A DNA stretch of 64,000 nt, taken from Crocinitomicaceae bacterium (lineage in GTDB: Bacteria; Bacteroidota; Bacteroidia; Flavobacteriales_D; Crocinitomicaceae). Under the pieces are notes generated by a model. It saw only the letters and a program-made list of their open reading frames with translations, ran no database searches and had not been told where the DNA came from. Below are positions 9,367 to 19,890 of the stretch, piece after piece. The stretch covers positions 1 to 64,000 of the forward strand of contig JADJYC010000011.1 in the NCBI GenBank assembly GCA_016719925.1, given 5' to 3'. Numbering within the stretch: position 1 is the stretch's first letter; every line of letters starts with the position of its first letter. Made by a program: the position numbers and the translations under genes.

Positions 9367-12300
9367 TTACCAAATTCGATAATCTAATTCATTATTCTCA
9401 ATTCTCGATGTTGGATTTTGTCTGCCATTTGACAATCTATTGACTTCCGTTTGAACGTATTTCTGTATTTCTGAAACCGTAATTTGCAAATCCTTATTCA
9501 AGTCGGCTTTTTTGTTTGTAAGACCATCTATCAAACAATAAGTAAACAATCCATTTTGCCAAGTTGAAGATTCCATTGCAAATTCAACGCCTCCAGCAGA
9601 TGAGATGACAGTTGCACCTGTACCTTTTCTTAAATCGGTGAACAAACTTTTCATTAATTCAGATGTGTTTTGAAGACCTAATTGGCTTTCTTTATTTTCA
9701 ACTGCAACACCAACATTTCTAAAAGTGATGTCATTTTCAGATTCTGTTTTGTTGTCAGAAATTTGAATATCGTCTTTGTCAACCTCGCCGCTGTGGCAGG
9801 TGTCCATAATAATAATTTTTGAGTGGTTTGATTCCGTCTAACAAAGCTTCGATCATTTCGTAAGGAATTCCCCGGCCTGATGGATTTTGGAAATCAATAT
9901 CATGAGATGCGAAATAATAATTAAAATTTGCGTCGAGTACACCATGGCCGGCGATGAAGATAATAACTTGATCATTAATATCTGCTAAATTTAAAAATGA
10001 TCTGAGTTGATCGAGATTTTCCAAAATCACCTCTTGATCCTTTAACACCATAGTTTGAACTTTGCCATAATATTTGTTTTGTTCAAACAATTTTACGATA
10101 TCCATTGCATCCTTCGACGCGTAGGTTAAATTAAATCGGGAGTCTTTATATTCACTTACACCAACGCTTACAAGAAACAAATCAGGTTTTGATTTTCCAG
10201 AAGTAGACTCAACCTCAAAGGATTTCTTATAACTTTCGGCGCCGGCTTGGTTCAGTACAGAAATTTGAATTTCATTTTACCTTCGCTAAGTGGAACCTTA
10301 GTTTGCCGATTCAATTTATATGCATTTAATGGCGAAGAGATATACCATTGTTGCCGAAAATGGCAACCTCGTTTACCTAAACATTTATGCGATCCAATGG
10401 ATATTTGGTGTCTTCTATATTTAAGTTTAGTTCAATTTCATTACTAGAGGTAATTGTGGGCATCATTTCGAAGTTTTCGATGCTAATTTTGGGGATATGA
10501 AAATCATCTTCCAACATTTCTTCTGTGAAATTCATTTTCTTTAATCTCTTCAAATAAGCTTGGTGGTATGCTTGAATCAAAGCAGTGTCAGAATTTCCTA
10601 AACGCTCTAAGACAATATCCGGGCGATTGTACTTTAAGTCGAACTGCTCGAAGGTGTATGTTTCAAGTTTGTCATTCACAAAATATAATTGGTTAAATAA
10701 CTCTGTTGAATTATTGTGATTATAGAGAAAATAGTAGCCCTCGGGAACAATGTTTATATAATTGTCGTCATAAATGTACTTTGTCGCTAGACATTTATCA
10801 GATTCTGAAACCGAATAAAAATTTAAGAAGTCGGAACTATATGAAATGAAGTTTTCCTCATTGTTGATATAAAAAATATCAGAAATTTCTGCTTCAAGTA
10901 AATATTTGTAGAAGTAATTCCTATCTTCATTTAGATCGTTAGCATACCGCAATATATTGTGTTGCGACTCAGAGTTTTTTTTCAAGGCTAAAAGTGCGTA
11001 TTCATTGTTTTTAGTAAAAATAATTTTCTTTATGCCACAGTCCTTATAACTTTCGTCGAGCTTCGTAGAACCTATCAATTTTTTGTTTGACATCGAAAAT
11101 GGAAATAATGCCATTTATAGTACACCAAACATAATTCTCATCAAAAGTGAACCCCGCCGCAGACTGATAATTGTATTGAAAATCTTTTCTTGGTTAAAAG
11201 AAATAATAGTCTCATCTGCTAGTTGTGTGAGATTTCGAATATGAATACCATCCGCTTCGAATGTAAGAAAATGATTTAATCGCCGAGAAAATACTGGAGC
11301 ATGCACTCTGTACAAATCTGGTATATCTGACATGTCGCCATAAATGAACTTTTCAAAAAAGGCATCAATCGATGTTTCCTGTTTCATTTCTTTTATGTTC
11401 CATAGATGAATCGAAAGTGGTTGATAAGATAATTCGGTTAACTCTAACGAAGCTATAATGATGTGATTCGGCGAATTAGTTGGATATACTTTTGTAATGC
11501 CGCTCAACTGTGTGTCGAAGCTCGTAAGTTTTTCTAGCGTATTTAAATCCCAAGTTTCGATGAAAGCGCTCCCACGTAACCCATTAGAACTAACAATGCA
11601 CAGATTTGAGCCATCAGGAGAAAAAGTTAAACCTATTACTGTATTGAATTTTGGTTTTATTATTAATTCGCCACGACTATCATAAAGATTATGAATGATG
11701 ACGCTGGAATCTTTCATTTGATACGCAATCTTCGCTTCAGTTGAAGAATAGTCTACACAAATATTCTTTGCGTCCATTACTTTATAATTATGAGAAATTA
11801 TGAGATTGTGATTTTTCGAGTTCCAAATTTTTACCTGCGAATTCTGAATTGTGGTGTACGAAAAAGTTCCAAGATTTGCAAAAACAGTATCTAAATTCTT
11901 TGCCGTAGTGTTAGTTTCTAACGGCAAAAGTTGTGGGAAATTGAAACGAACAATACTCTTTTTCTCATCGGGATTTACTAGAAAAAAGTACTTGTTATCT
12001 TCAGAAACAGAAAAGTGGTTTGGATTAAACAGATTATCTTTTGCTGTGAAATTATTAATTGGATACTCTGAAATGATTTTAACACTGGTAAAATCGAATA
12101 CACGTATATAATTTGTAGTCTTTATTATTACTTGCTCACCGGATGATGAGAATTCACTTGATTTAATTTCGTCAAAGATTTTTATTTTTTTGTCATTGAT
12201 AATTATTGTTGAATCTTCTTTGTTGTAGGAGAAAAAACGAATTGTTTGTCCGGGTAAATCCGTTTTGTAAAAAATATGCTTGTAATCTGTTTCTAGCTCA

Positions 12301-13109
12301 ATAGTCTGTATTTCATTTATTTTATCACTATAACTATATACAATACTTTTATTATCGAATTGAACGGCAATTCGTTGGTTTTCCAAATCAACAATGTCAG
12401 CTTCACTAATTAGTTTCTCAGAAGAAATGGACATCTCTAAATCTCTGCTGTACGAAAATTTTTTAATTGATTGATTGGGGTCCATTTCAAAAACGCAAAG
12501 CTTATTATAGTTTTGATGTGAATGAATATTGTAATCACTAACTAACGCAATCAATCTATTTCCATCTCTCGACAACCATTTTACATTGTTAGCATCATCA
12601 GGCTGAATTTCGATATGAATTTCGTCTCTGGTTGCTAAATCATAGAGCCAATAATTTTCTGTTTCACTAGTTCCATATTTTGTTTTTGAGATAAAATAAT
12701 CGTTCTTAGGATCGAAGGCTACAATGTTTTGAAACTCTGAAACTTCATACTGATAATCTGTGAAAAGGCTTATAAAAATCAATTGCTGATATCGAGTAGT
12801 TACGTATATTACATCAAGGTTTTTTGAAAAATTAACGGACTCTATTGAACCCTCGACATTTTTGACAGCAATTTTTTTTAGATGTCTTCCAGTCCGGATT
12901 TCATTAATATAGATATCATTATTAATATAATATAAGTAGAATTTAGCTTTGCTATCAATAGAAAATCCGTCGATTTTTTCAAAATCATTAGGAATTTGCA
13001 ATTTAAATTGTTGTGAAAATGTAGTTTGATAACAAATTACAAAAATCAGAAAAAGCAATTGTTTCACCTTTAGCAGAAGACAATTGATATCAAAAACTTT
13101 TTTAGTCAT
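9367..13109 (-). CDS. Exported beta-propeller protein with C-terminal caspase (C14) domain, copy 2, frameshifted
   Basis: A paralogue of copy 1, about 1,245 residues. Pieces: 11115-13115, 10377-11114, 9779-10180 and 9367-9807. I prefer the ATG at 13109, which overlaps the end of the WG-repeat gene; an in-frame TTG lies six bases further upstream. Residues 1-35 form a likely signal peptide (LLFLIFVICYQTTFSQQ). About 850 residues of propeller strands follow (FSPDGSNLCIVSSNG and HLWNIKEM are WD40-like). The protease domain runs from FLVSVGVSEYKDSRFNLTY, with catalytic His in FIAGHGVLD and Cys in MDTCHSGEVD. The family cleaves peptides after defined residues and often works in stress or death responses. 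Three frame breaks occur; the one near 9800 follows an A/T-rich run just before the catalytic Cys. Confidence 0.78.
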
Positions 13110-14862
13110 TTTCAAATTTTTCGGTGTAGATTATTTTCATTTCGTTTATTGAAAAACGATTAAGTTGCGGCCAATAGCTTTCGTCTTCTTTTAGGTATAC
13201 TGGCATCGACAATTCTAAATGAACATCGTTTGTGTTAGCATCCTTTATAAAACCTTGATATCGCCTAGAATCAATGGAGAAATTAAAGTCATGTTTTCAT
13301 TGAATATGAAAAATCCAAACAAATTCTGATCGAATGAAGGATCTTTCCAAATCAGCATAGAACCTATATGATAAACAGCTTTATCGTCAATTATGATCGA
13401 TGAGAAAGTAAGATCCAAATGTGTTGTGTCTATAAGCACATTTCCGTCATAATCCAAATATCTAAATAACTTGTCTGCTAGTTCTTGCTTCAGCACGTTA
13501 TCCACTCCTGTCTTGTACGACCCCTTTAATGATGATCTCATTTGTGTTTCTAAATGAACCATTATTTTATCGAAACGTTTGTTAAAATTTGGCTGATTTG
13601 ACATTTCGAAAAAGTGATCCGAGTAGTAGTCCAAATAAGCTACGGGTTTATCATTGTTGTCGTAAAAGGCTGCAATATACCATGATGGATGTGTGGTATG
13701 GCTATAAACAAACTTCTTCTTGGTTTCAAGTTCAATGATCATCTCTTCAAAAATCATGTACTTTGTGGAGGGAGAAAACAGAGGTTCAGCTTTTGATCTG
13801 ATGACATAATGCGATTCCTCATTAAAGAAAATACATACTTCTTGTTGAGGGAACCATGCGATAAAAGCAGAACTATTTATTACTTCAAGTAATTGGGGCC
13901 AATCATCGTCTGGTTTGCTCTTGTAAATAATTTTTTCTGAATTCGATATAACATATGAGAATATATTATCTTCAGAATAGGAAAATAATAGTTGCCAATT
14001 TTAATAATTTGACTTGGCATCTTGTCGGAACAACGAATGTTATAATTATTCAAAAAGAATCAATAATTGTGATATTTCCATCACTGTAGGAGACTGTTTT
14101 CGCAATACACAAATGCCTATTGGGCTCGAAAGAACCTATACCATTATCGCAGAACCAAATTTCGTGAAGCTCAGATTTATATGCAGGTTTAATTAGTTCT
14201 TTACCGGTGCCGGCGTCTATCAAACCATATAAAATTTTCTTTTATAACAATATTTTACTTATTTCGGTAAGGTAAACATCTTCATATTTTTTGTCGAGTA
14301 AATTAATGGAGTAATCACCGATTCGATACAAAGAATAAACACTTTTTCTTCAATTATTTCTTCGCATAATAACATGTGTTTGGAAAATGAAATTGACGCG
14401 TATTTAAATGGTAATACAATTTGTCCGCTAAAATTAGCCAACGCGTATTTTGAATTGGCTTTTAAGATCATTAGATCTTTGGCAAAATCTACAATAGTCG
14501 TATCTGCATTAAAAGAAAATAACTTGATTCCATCGTAATTATAAACGCCAGAATATTGGTCAATCTATCTCGTTATAGAAGCACGGTATAATTAATTGAC
14601 CAGAAACTAAATCTACCAATCCGGCTTTATTGTCTCGCTCAACGATTACTCTATTTTTTGTGACAATTTGAATCTTATCAAAATAACTACTGTCTTCGAA
14701 TTGAGAATAATCAATAGATACATTCCTCAAATAACTCACATTATCATAATAATCCTTGATATAGTTTCTTGGTTCTGTTTTAAAATAGAAGTTATTTTCT
14801 TGACTGAATAATTTAATTGAGTAAGAAAAAATGATTGCTGCAAAGAATATTAATTTCATCAC
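13107..14862 (-). CDS. Secreted WG-repeat protein, frameshifted
   Basis: Pieces at 14560-14862, 14259-14471, 13245-13757 and a stretch down to the stop at 13107 make one protein of about 580 residues. A signal peptide is visible (MMKLIFFAAIIFSYSIKLFSQ). The segments NKAGLVDLVSGQLIIPCFYNEID and NSKYALANFSGQIVLPFKYASI are WG-type repeats, a fold used for protein or ligand binding in exported Bacteroidota proteins. The C-terminal half is a different, unrecognised domain (TTHPSWYIAAFYDNNDKPVAYLDY). The stop codon lies inside the first codons of caspase copy 2, so the two are very likely co-translated and may act together. The frame is lost between 13758 and 14259, where only short open stretches match. 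Confidence 0.55.
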
Positions 14863-16180
14863 ACTATTAATTAATTTTTGGAGTAATATCTTGAAACATA
14901 TGTATTGAATTCTTAAATATTTCTGGAAAGATAGACAACTGAGTTATAAAGTCAAAATGTAAATTGTTAGTAAAACCCTAGTTTCGAAACCATCATTCAG
15001 TTTCTTTAACAAACCTAAGCTGAAATTATTTACAGGTCATTCATATCCTAACCCCAATAACACAAACATCATCCACCTGCTCCAAATCCCCCTTCCAATC
15101 AAAGAACGCTTTGCTTAATTTCTCCTTCTGCATTTCCATTGGATCATTTGCTATTGAAATCAAAAGCTCTTTCAATTTCTTATACATGAATTTTTTTCCT
15201 TTCTCGCCACCAAATTGATCGGGCATACCATCGGTTAAAGTATAAACAACATCACCAGTTTTTAATTCAACTTGATTTGATGTAAATGGAATATGTTGTT
15301 TATCATGCTTACCAACCGGCATTTTATCCGGAGCAAATTCTAAAATTTCTCCGGGCCCTGAGCCTGTGGAAGGGCGAACAATCCAAACAGGATTATTTGC
15401 TGCGGCATAACTTAGTTTTTTATTTTGTAAATCAAAACAAACTAAGCTGGCATCCATACCATCTTTTCCACCTTCAGCGCTGCCATCTTTTTTGAGGCGA
15501 TCAATAATATTTAAACGCGCGTGATTTAAAATTTCTCCGGGCTCAACTAATTTTTCTTCTTGCACTGCTTTTTCTAAACAGGTAATATTTAAGATACTCA
15601 TAATAGCTCCCGGAACTCCATGCCCGGTGCTATCTGCAGTGACTAATGCAAATTGATTATTCTGTAATTTTGTTGCCCAATAAAAATCTCCGCTTACAAC
15701 ATCTTTCGGTTGGAAGAGAACAAAATATTCTTTTAGATTTTCATCGAGTAAACTTTTTGTTGCTAGAAAACTTCGTTGAATTCTTTCTGCGTAGTTTATA
15801 CTGTCGGTTATTTCTTTGTGTTTTTCTTCTATATGATCCTTTTGTTGGCGGATTTCATTTGTGGCTTTTGAAATATCTTGTTCTAATTCTTTTTGTCGTT
15901 GTTTTAGTTTTGATGTGCGCCAGCGAATGAATAAGAAAATAGAACCAACAGAACCTAAGACAATGAGAATATAAAACCAGGTTTGTTGCCAAAATGGTTT
16001 GAGAATTTGAAATTTGATTGAAACAGTTTCACTTGGAAAACCATATGCGTCGAGAGCCTGGACTTGGAAATCATAAGTTCCCGGATCTATATTTGTGTAA
16101 GTAATAGACTTATTAACGGTTTGCTTAAAAGAAGAATCCATTCCCTTTAAACAATAGTTGTATGTCAATTCAGAGAGATG

Positions 16181-16184
16181 AGAA
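16181..16184. repeat. Target-site duplication, left copy (AGAA)
   Basis: The four bases directly left of the IS terminal repeat match the four directly right of it at 17451-17454. Four bases fits the IS407 subgroup of the IS3 family. Confidence 0.85.
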
Positions 16185-16252
16185 TGTAAGCGCCCCTGAA
16201 AACCGGACAGTTTAAAAGTAGACATAAATGTTTAACTTTAATACTGTCAAAA

Positions 16253-16519
16253 ATGAAAAAATCAAGATTTACAGAGAGCCAAATCATTGCAGCTCTCAAG
16301 AGCCACGAGAGTGGAAAAAGGGCGGAAGATATCTGCCGTGAAATGAGCATTAATAAGCAAACATTTTACAACTGGAAAAAGAAGTACGGTGGTATGGATA
16401 CGGGTCAGCTTAAGCGATTAAAAGAGCTTGAAGATGAGAACCGAAAGCTCAAAAACATGTATGTTGAATTAGTGTTTGATCATCAAACACTCAAATACAT
16501 CGTTGAAAAAAAACTTTAA
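16253..16519 (+). CDS. IS3-family transposase OrfA
   Basis: 88 residues. The N-terminal helix-turn-helix (FTESQIIAALKSHESGKRAEDICREMSINKQTFYNWKKKYGG) binds the IS ends; a leucine-rich coiled coil follows. It ends VEKKL, a common ending for OrfA of the IS407 type. The last codons overlap OrfB across a run of eight A residues (16506-16513), a likely slippage site for making the OrfAB fusion. OrfB lies in the +1 (equal to -2) frame instead of the usual -1, so the run length may be miscalled. Confidence 0.9.
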   Translation: MKKSRFTESQIIAALKSHESGKRAEDICREMSINKQTFYNWKKKYGGMDTGQLKRLKELEDENRKLKNMYVELVFDHQTLKYIVEKKL

Positions 16520-17408
16520 GGCCTTGTCGCAAAAGGAACTGGCATGCGAAGTTTTGGAAGAAACTAAGGTCAGTATCGGCAGGGCCTGTCGGGTGTTGGA
16601 TCTGCCACGTTCAATGTTCTATTACAAAAGTTGTAAAGATGATACCGCTGTAGAAAATAAGCTGCGAGATCTTGCTGAGAAATTTCCGACTAAAGGATTT
16701 TGGGATTATCAGGGCAGAATTCGCAATGAAGGATTGAAGTGGAATCACAAGCGTGTTAAACGTGTATACAATAAACTTGGATTAAATATCCGTAGAAGAA
16801 AAAAAAGAAGATTACCCATGAGAGTAAAAGAACCCTTGCAAATTCCATGTGCGCCAAACAAAAGCTGGTCAATGGATTTTATGCATGATAGCCTTGAGAG
16901 TGGTAGAAAGTTCCGCACGTTTAATGTAATTGATGATTTTAATCGCGAAGCATTGACTATTGAAGTTGATACATCTCTTAGCGGAGCAAGGATAACCCGT
17001 GTTCTGGAAGAATTGATAAACTGGAAAGGTAAGCCAGAAGAAATTCGGACAGATAATGGACCTGAATTTCTGTCATCAGTTTTTGTTGAGTTCTGTGCGA
17101 CACAACAAATAAAGATTAAATACATTCAACCAGGAAAGCCAGTTCAAAATTCTCTAGTTGAACGATTCAACAAAACCCTCCGCCGCGATGTGCTCGATGC
17201 TTACATTTTTGAAAGTCTTGATCAGGTGAGAGAAGAATGTTGGAAGTGGTTGAAAGATTACAACGAAAATCACCCGCACAAATCATTGGGTAGAAGAAGT
17301 CCAATCAAATACCGGGAGGCTATTCAATTATGGAAAACGCCCTCCAAAAATCCGCCCACATGTTTACCACAATTGAACAGCTTAACAAATAATAATAAAT
17401 TAAAATGA
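16476..17408 (+). CDS. IS3-family transposase OrfB (DDE integrase core)
   Basis: 310 residues including the overlap with OrfA. It contains an HTH_21-like segment (LRDLAEKFPTKGFWDYQGRIRNEG) and the rve catalytic core with all three acids: Asp in WSMDFMHD, Asp in IRTDNGPEF and Glu in NSLVERFNKTLRRD. The catalytic protein works as an OrfAB fusion, so the first residues before KNFKALSQKEL are probably not translated on their own. It ends about 40 bases before the right end of the element. Confidence 0.9.
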   Translation: MIIKHSNTSLKKNFKALSQKELACEVLEETKVSIGRACRVLDLPRSMFYYKSCKDDTAVENKLRDLAEKFPTKGFWDYQGRIRNEGLKWNHKRVKRVYNKLGLNIRRRKKRRLPMRVKEPLQIPCAPNKSWSMDFMHDSLESGRKFRTFNVIDDFNREALTIEVDTSLSGARITRVLEELINWKGKPEEIRTDNGPEFLSSVFVEFCATQQIKIKYIQPGKPVQNSLVERFNKTLRRDVLDAYIFESLDQVREECWKWLKDYNENHPHKSLGRRSPIKYREAIQLWKTPSKNPPTCLPQLNSLTNNNKLK

Positions 17409-17450
17409 AAAGTCTACCTTTAACTATGTCCGAAAAAGGGGGCGCTTACA

Positions 17451-17454
17451 AGAA
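17451..17454. repeat. Target-site duplication, right copy (AGAA)
   Basis: Matches 16181-16184 on the other side of the IS. Confidence 0.85.
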
Positions 17455-19890
17455 ACTCCCTGAAAATAAAAAGTCAGATTATTTTCATCGTAATCCAGAA
17501 CCAAGTCTGTTGGTAATTGTCTACCAAATGAGGTGTCCGTTTTGCAATTATAATTGTTCCAGTTTACAGAATGCGAAAACAATTCAACATTTGTGAAGTG
17601 AATCTTTGGCTGAGGCTCAGGATGCATGTGATTAATATTGATTTCTGTATAACCATGAGTGGAGTATGTCACCAGAATCGAATCATTTATAAATTCAAAA
17701 CGATATCCAGGATGGAAACCAGAAGATGCATCCCAAGTTTCTATTTCCAATTGATTAAATTTTTCTGCTTTAGTTATATCAATTCGTTGAAGCGCCAACG
17801 GACTTGCTAACCAAAGATAATTTGAGTCAGGATCAACGAATAATGAATAAATCACATTGGTGGCTAAACCATCCTTCATTGTAATTTGAATTACGGATGA
17901 ATCTTTTGGATCGAATCTAATCAAACCTCCTTCATACTCGCCACTGTAGATAATGTTATTCACTTCAACAATTGAACCACTTCCCCAAAAAGCTATCGGT
18001 TGATTATTTATTTTTGAAACTGGCTTTTTTATAGTACTGTGCACTGGATTCATCAAATACACATATATATTCCTTGGTCGTCATCAGATTTTTTCCGCTG
18101 GCCATTGAATACAATTCACCACTGACAGGCATGGAATCGATTAACGATTCAAAATTGACGTACTCAAAAGTGTGATAGTTGAATAATTTGACATCAAATT
18201 TCCAGTCTTTGGTTGTTTCTTCTGACTTTGGATAGAGACGAATGGATTTGAGATCCTTGTGATTGGAATTTTGTAGTTCATACGTTGTATACATTGATGT
18301 ATCTATCAATTGTACTTCTCGAATGTCATCATGAGATAATACTATGATTGAAGTTTTTGTTAATATCCAGATTTTGTCTTTAACAATTAATGGTTTATTA
18401 TCTATGTATTCTATGTCCTGGCCAAAATTTGAAAGTACATCTTTAAACGGCTGGCTTATTAAAAGATTAGTATCTAATTTGCAAATACCTTCTAATTTAT
18501 AATTTCCATCATTGTACACGTAATTGTTAAACCAGTATAAATTTCCAACTGAATCAGGTGTCACAATAGGATAACCGTCAAATTCAACCGGTACAATCCT
18601 TAAGCTATCATCAACTTCAACAAAGAGACCCGCGTCATATCCAGAATAATACTTTAAATTATTTTTTGTTCGTAATTTAAAATTGAGATTCGATCTGTCA
18701 ATATTTCCACTAATTTTTTTAGTTTGGTCATGGTACATAAAATATGTGCGGCTGCATTTAAATAAGCCATCAGAAGCAGTTGAAATCCACAAATTATTTT
18801 CATGGTCAACAATAATTGGAAAAATATAACTTGGAGACTCAATTATTTTATTCAGTTTAGAATCTTTCAAATTTGAAACAACATACTTGTTGGTATTTAA
18901 GTTTTGTCGAACAATGATTTCACTTCGACTATTACTAACAATATCTGTAATTGAAGAAGCATTGCAAATCAAATTGAATTTTTTTCCATCAAATTTCTGT
19001 ATTCCTTGCTCGTCTGCAAACCAAATGTTTCCATCTGGCGTGCTAATAATTTTAGTTTGACCTACAGATTCGTAATTGATTAGGTCTTTGCCATCAAATC
19101 TGTAAATACCAGGATTTGGATTATCATAAGGAAAAATTGTAAACCAGTAATTCTTATCCTCGTCAATCGTTATGGCAGCAATATTTTGAAGATCAATTTC
19201 AAGAGAAATAAGACGACCTGTTTTGATATTGTAGGTGTGAATTCCTCCACTTTTTGACCTTATCCAAATCCCTCTTAAATTGTCAAAAATGTACAAACAT
19301 GGAGGAAAAGGTAACAGGCTATAATTCCACGGCGAATCCATTGTCAGGTGTTTCGTGTAACTATTAAATTCTATGCCGAGTTGCTTAAGAATCGAACCCA
19401 TATCGATCGTATCTTTTGAATTATATCGAATGAAATGATATTGTTTCGTCACTTGGTTCTCATAGGTCGACCAATAAAATCCTTCTTCATCCAGGATTTG
19501 TATTCCTCCTCCCAAACCAGCAGTATCCAATTTTGCGATCCAGGGCGCTTGACTATCCAATGATAGATGTCGAAAAATCATGTTATCGATTATTCGTCCA
19601 CCTTGCCAGTAGTATTCATCACTGACTTTCCTTAAACCGTTCATTGGCCCAAATTCAAAAACAAAATAATCACCTTTTACTTGCTCAACATGGTCACCGT
19701 AAAATTTTGTAAAGCCAGCTCCATTCGCTACCCATACAACGCCAAAATCATCTTGAAATGATCCGCCGGTAGAATTCGTCATCAATCCGTTTTCTGGTGT
19801 TATCTTTTGGACCGTGTATGACTGGCCATTTACTTGAAAGAGTAGTGCTATGTAAACAAAAGAAAGAAGAATTTTTTCATATGGTATTTT

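Larger units (their letters stand above)
16185..17450 (+). mobile_element. IS3-family insertion sequence, complete, 1,266 bp
   Basis: Imperfect terminal inverted repeats: left end tgtaagcgcccctgaaaacc at 16185, right end read inward tgtaagcgccccctttttcg from 17450; further inward both keep CGGACA and GTAGAC with small gaps. AGAA is duplicated on each side. It encodes OrfA and OrfB in partly overlapping frames. It lies in the opposite orientation to the phosphatase gene it interrupts. Intact ends, an intact transposase and a perfect target duplication suggest a recent insertion. Confidence 0.92.
15041..19880 (-). pseudogene. Regulator-propeller/Y_Y_Y/SpoIIE phosphatase gene, split by an IS element
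   Basis: The gene is 17451-19880 plus 15041-16184; the middle belongs to an IS3-family insertion. With the IS and one AGAA copy removed, the frame closes: NLTFYFQGV joins to SHLSELTYNYCLKGMDSS. The start is MKKFFFLLF at 19880, with a frame break in the signal peptide and another near 18,004-18,060. Order: signal peptide; about 700 residues of regulator-propeller repeats (NIWFADEQGIQKFDGKKF); Y_Y_Y domain; membrane helix FYILIVLGSVGSIFLFI; coiled coil; SpoIIE/PP2C phosphatase with DVVSGDFYWA, TADSTGHGVPG, TLTDGMPDQFGG and DDVCVIGV. The family senses outside and dephosphorylates protein serine/threonine inside, usually anti-anti-sigma factors. The 394-residue 3' part can still encode the membrane-anchored phosphatase but has no sensor. 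Confidence 0.85.
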
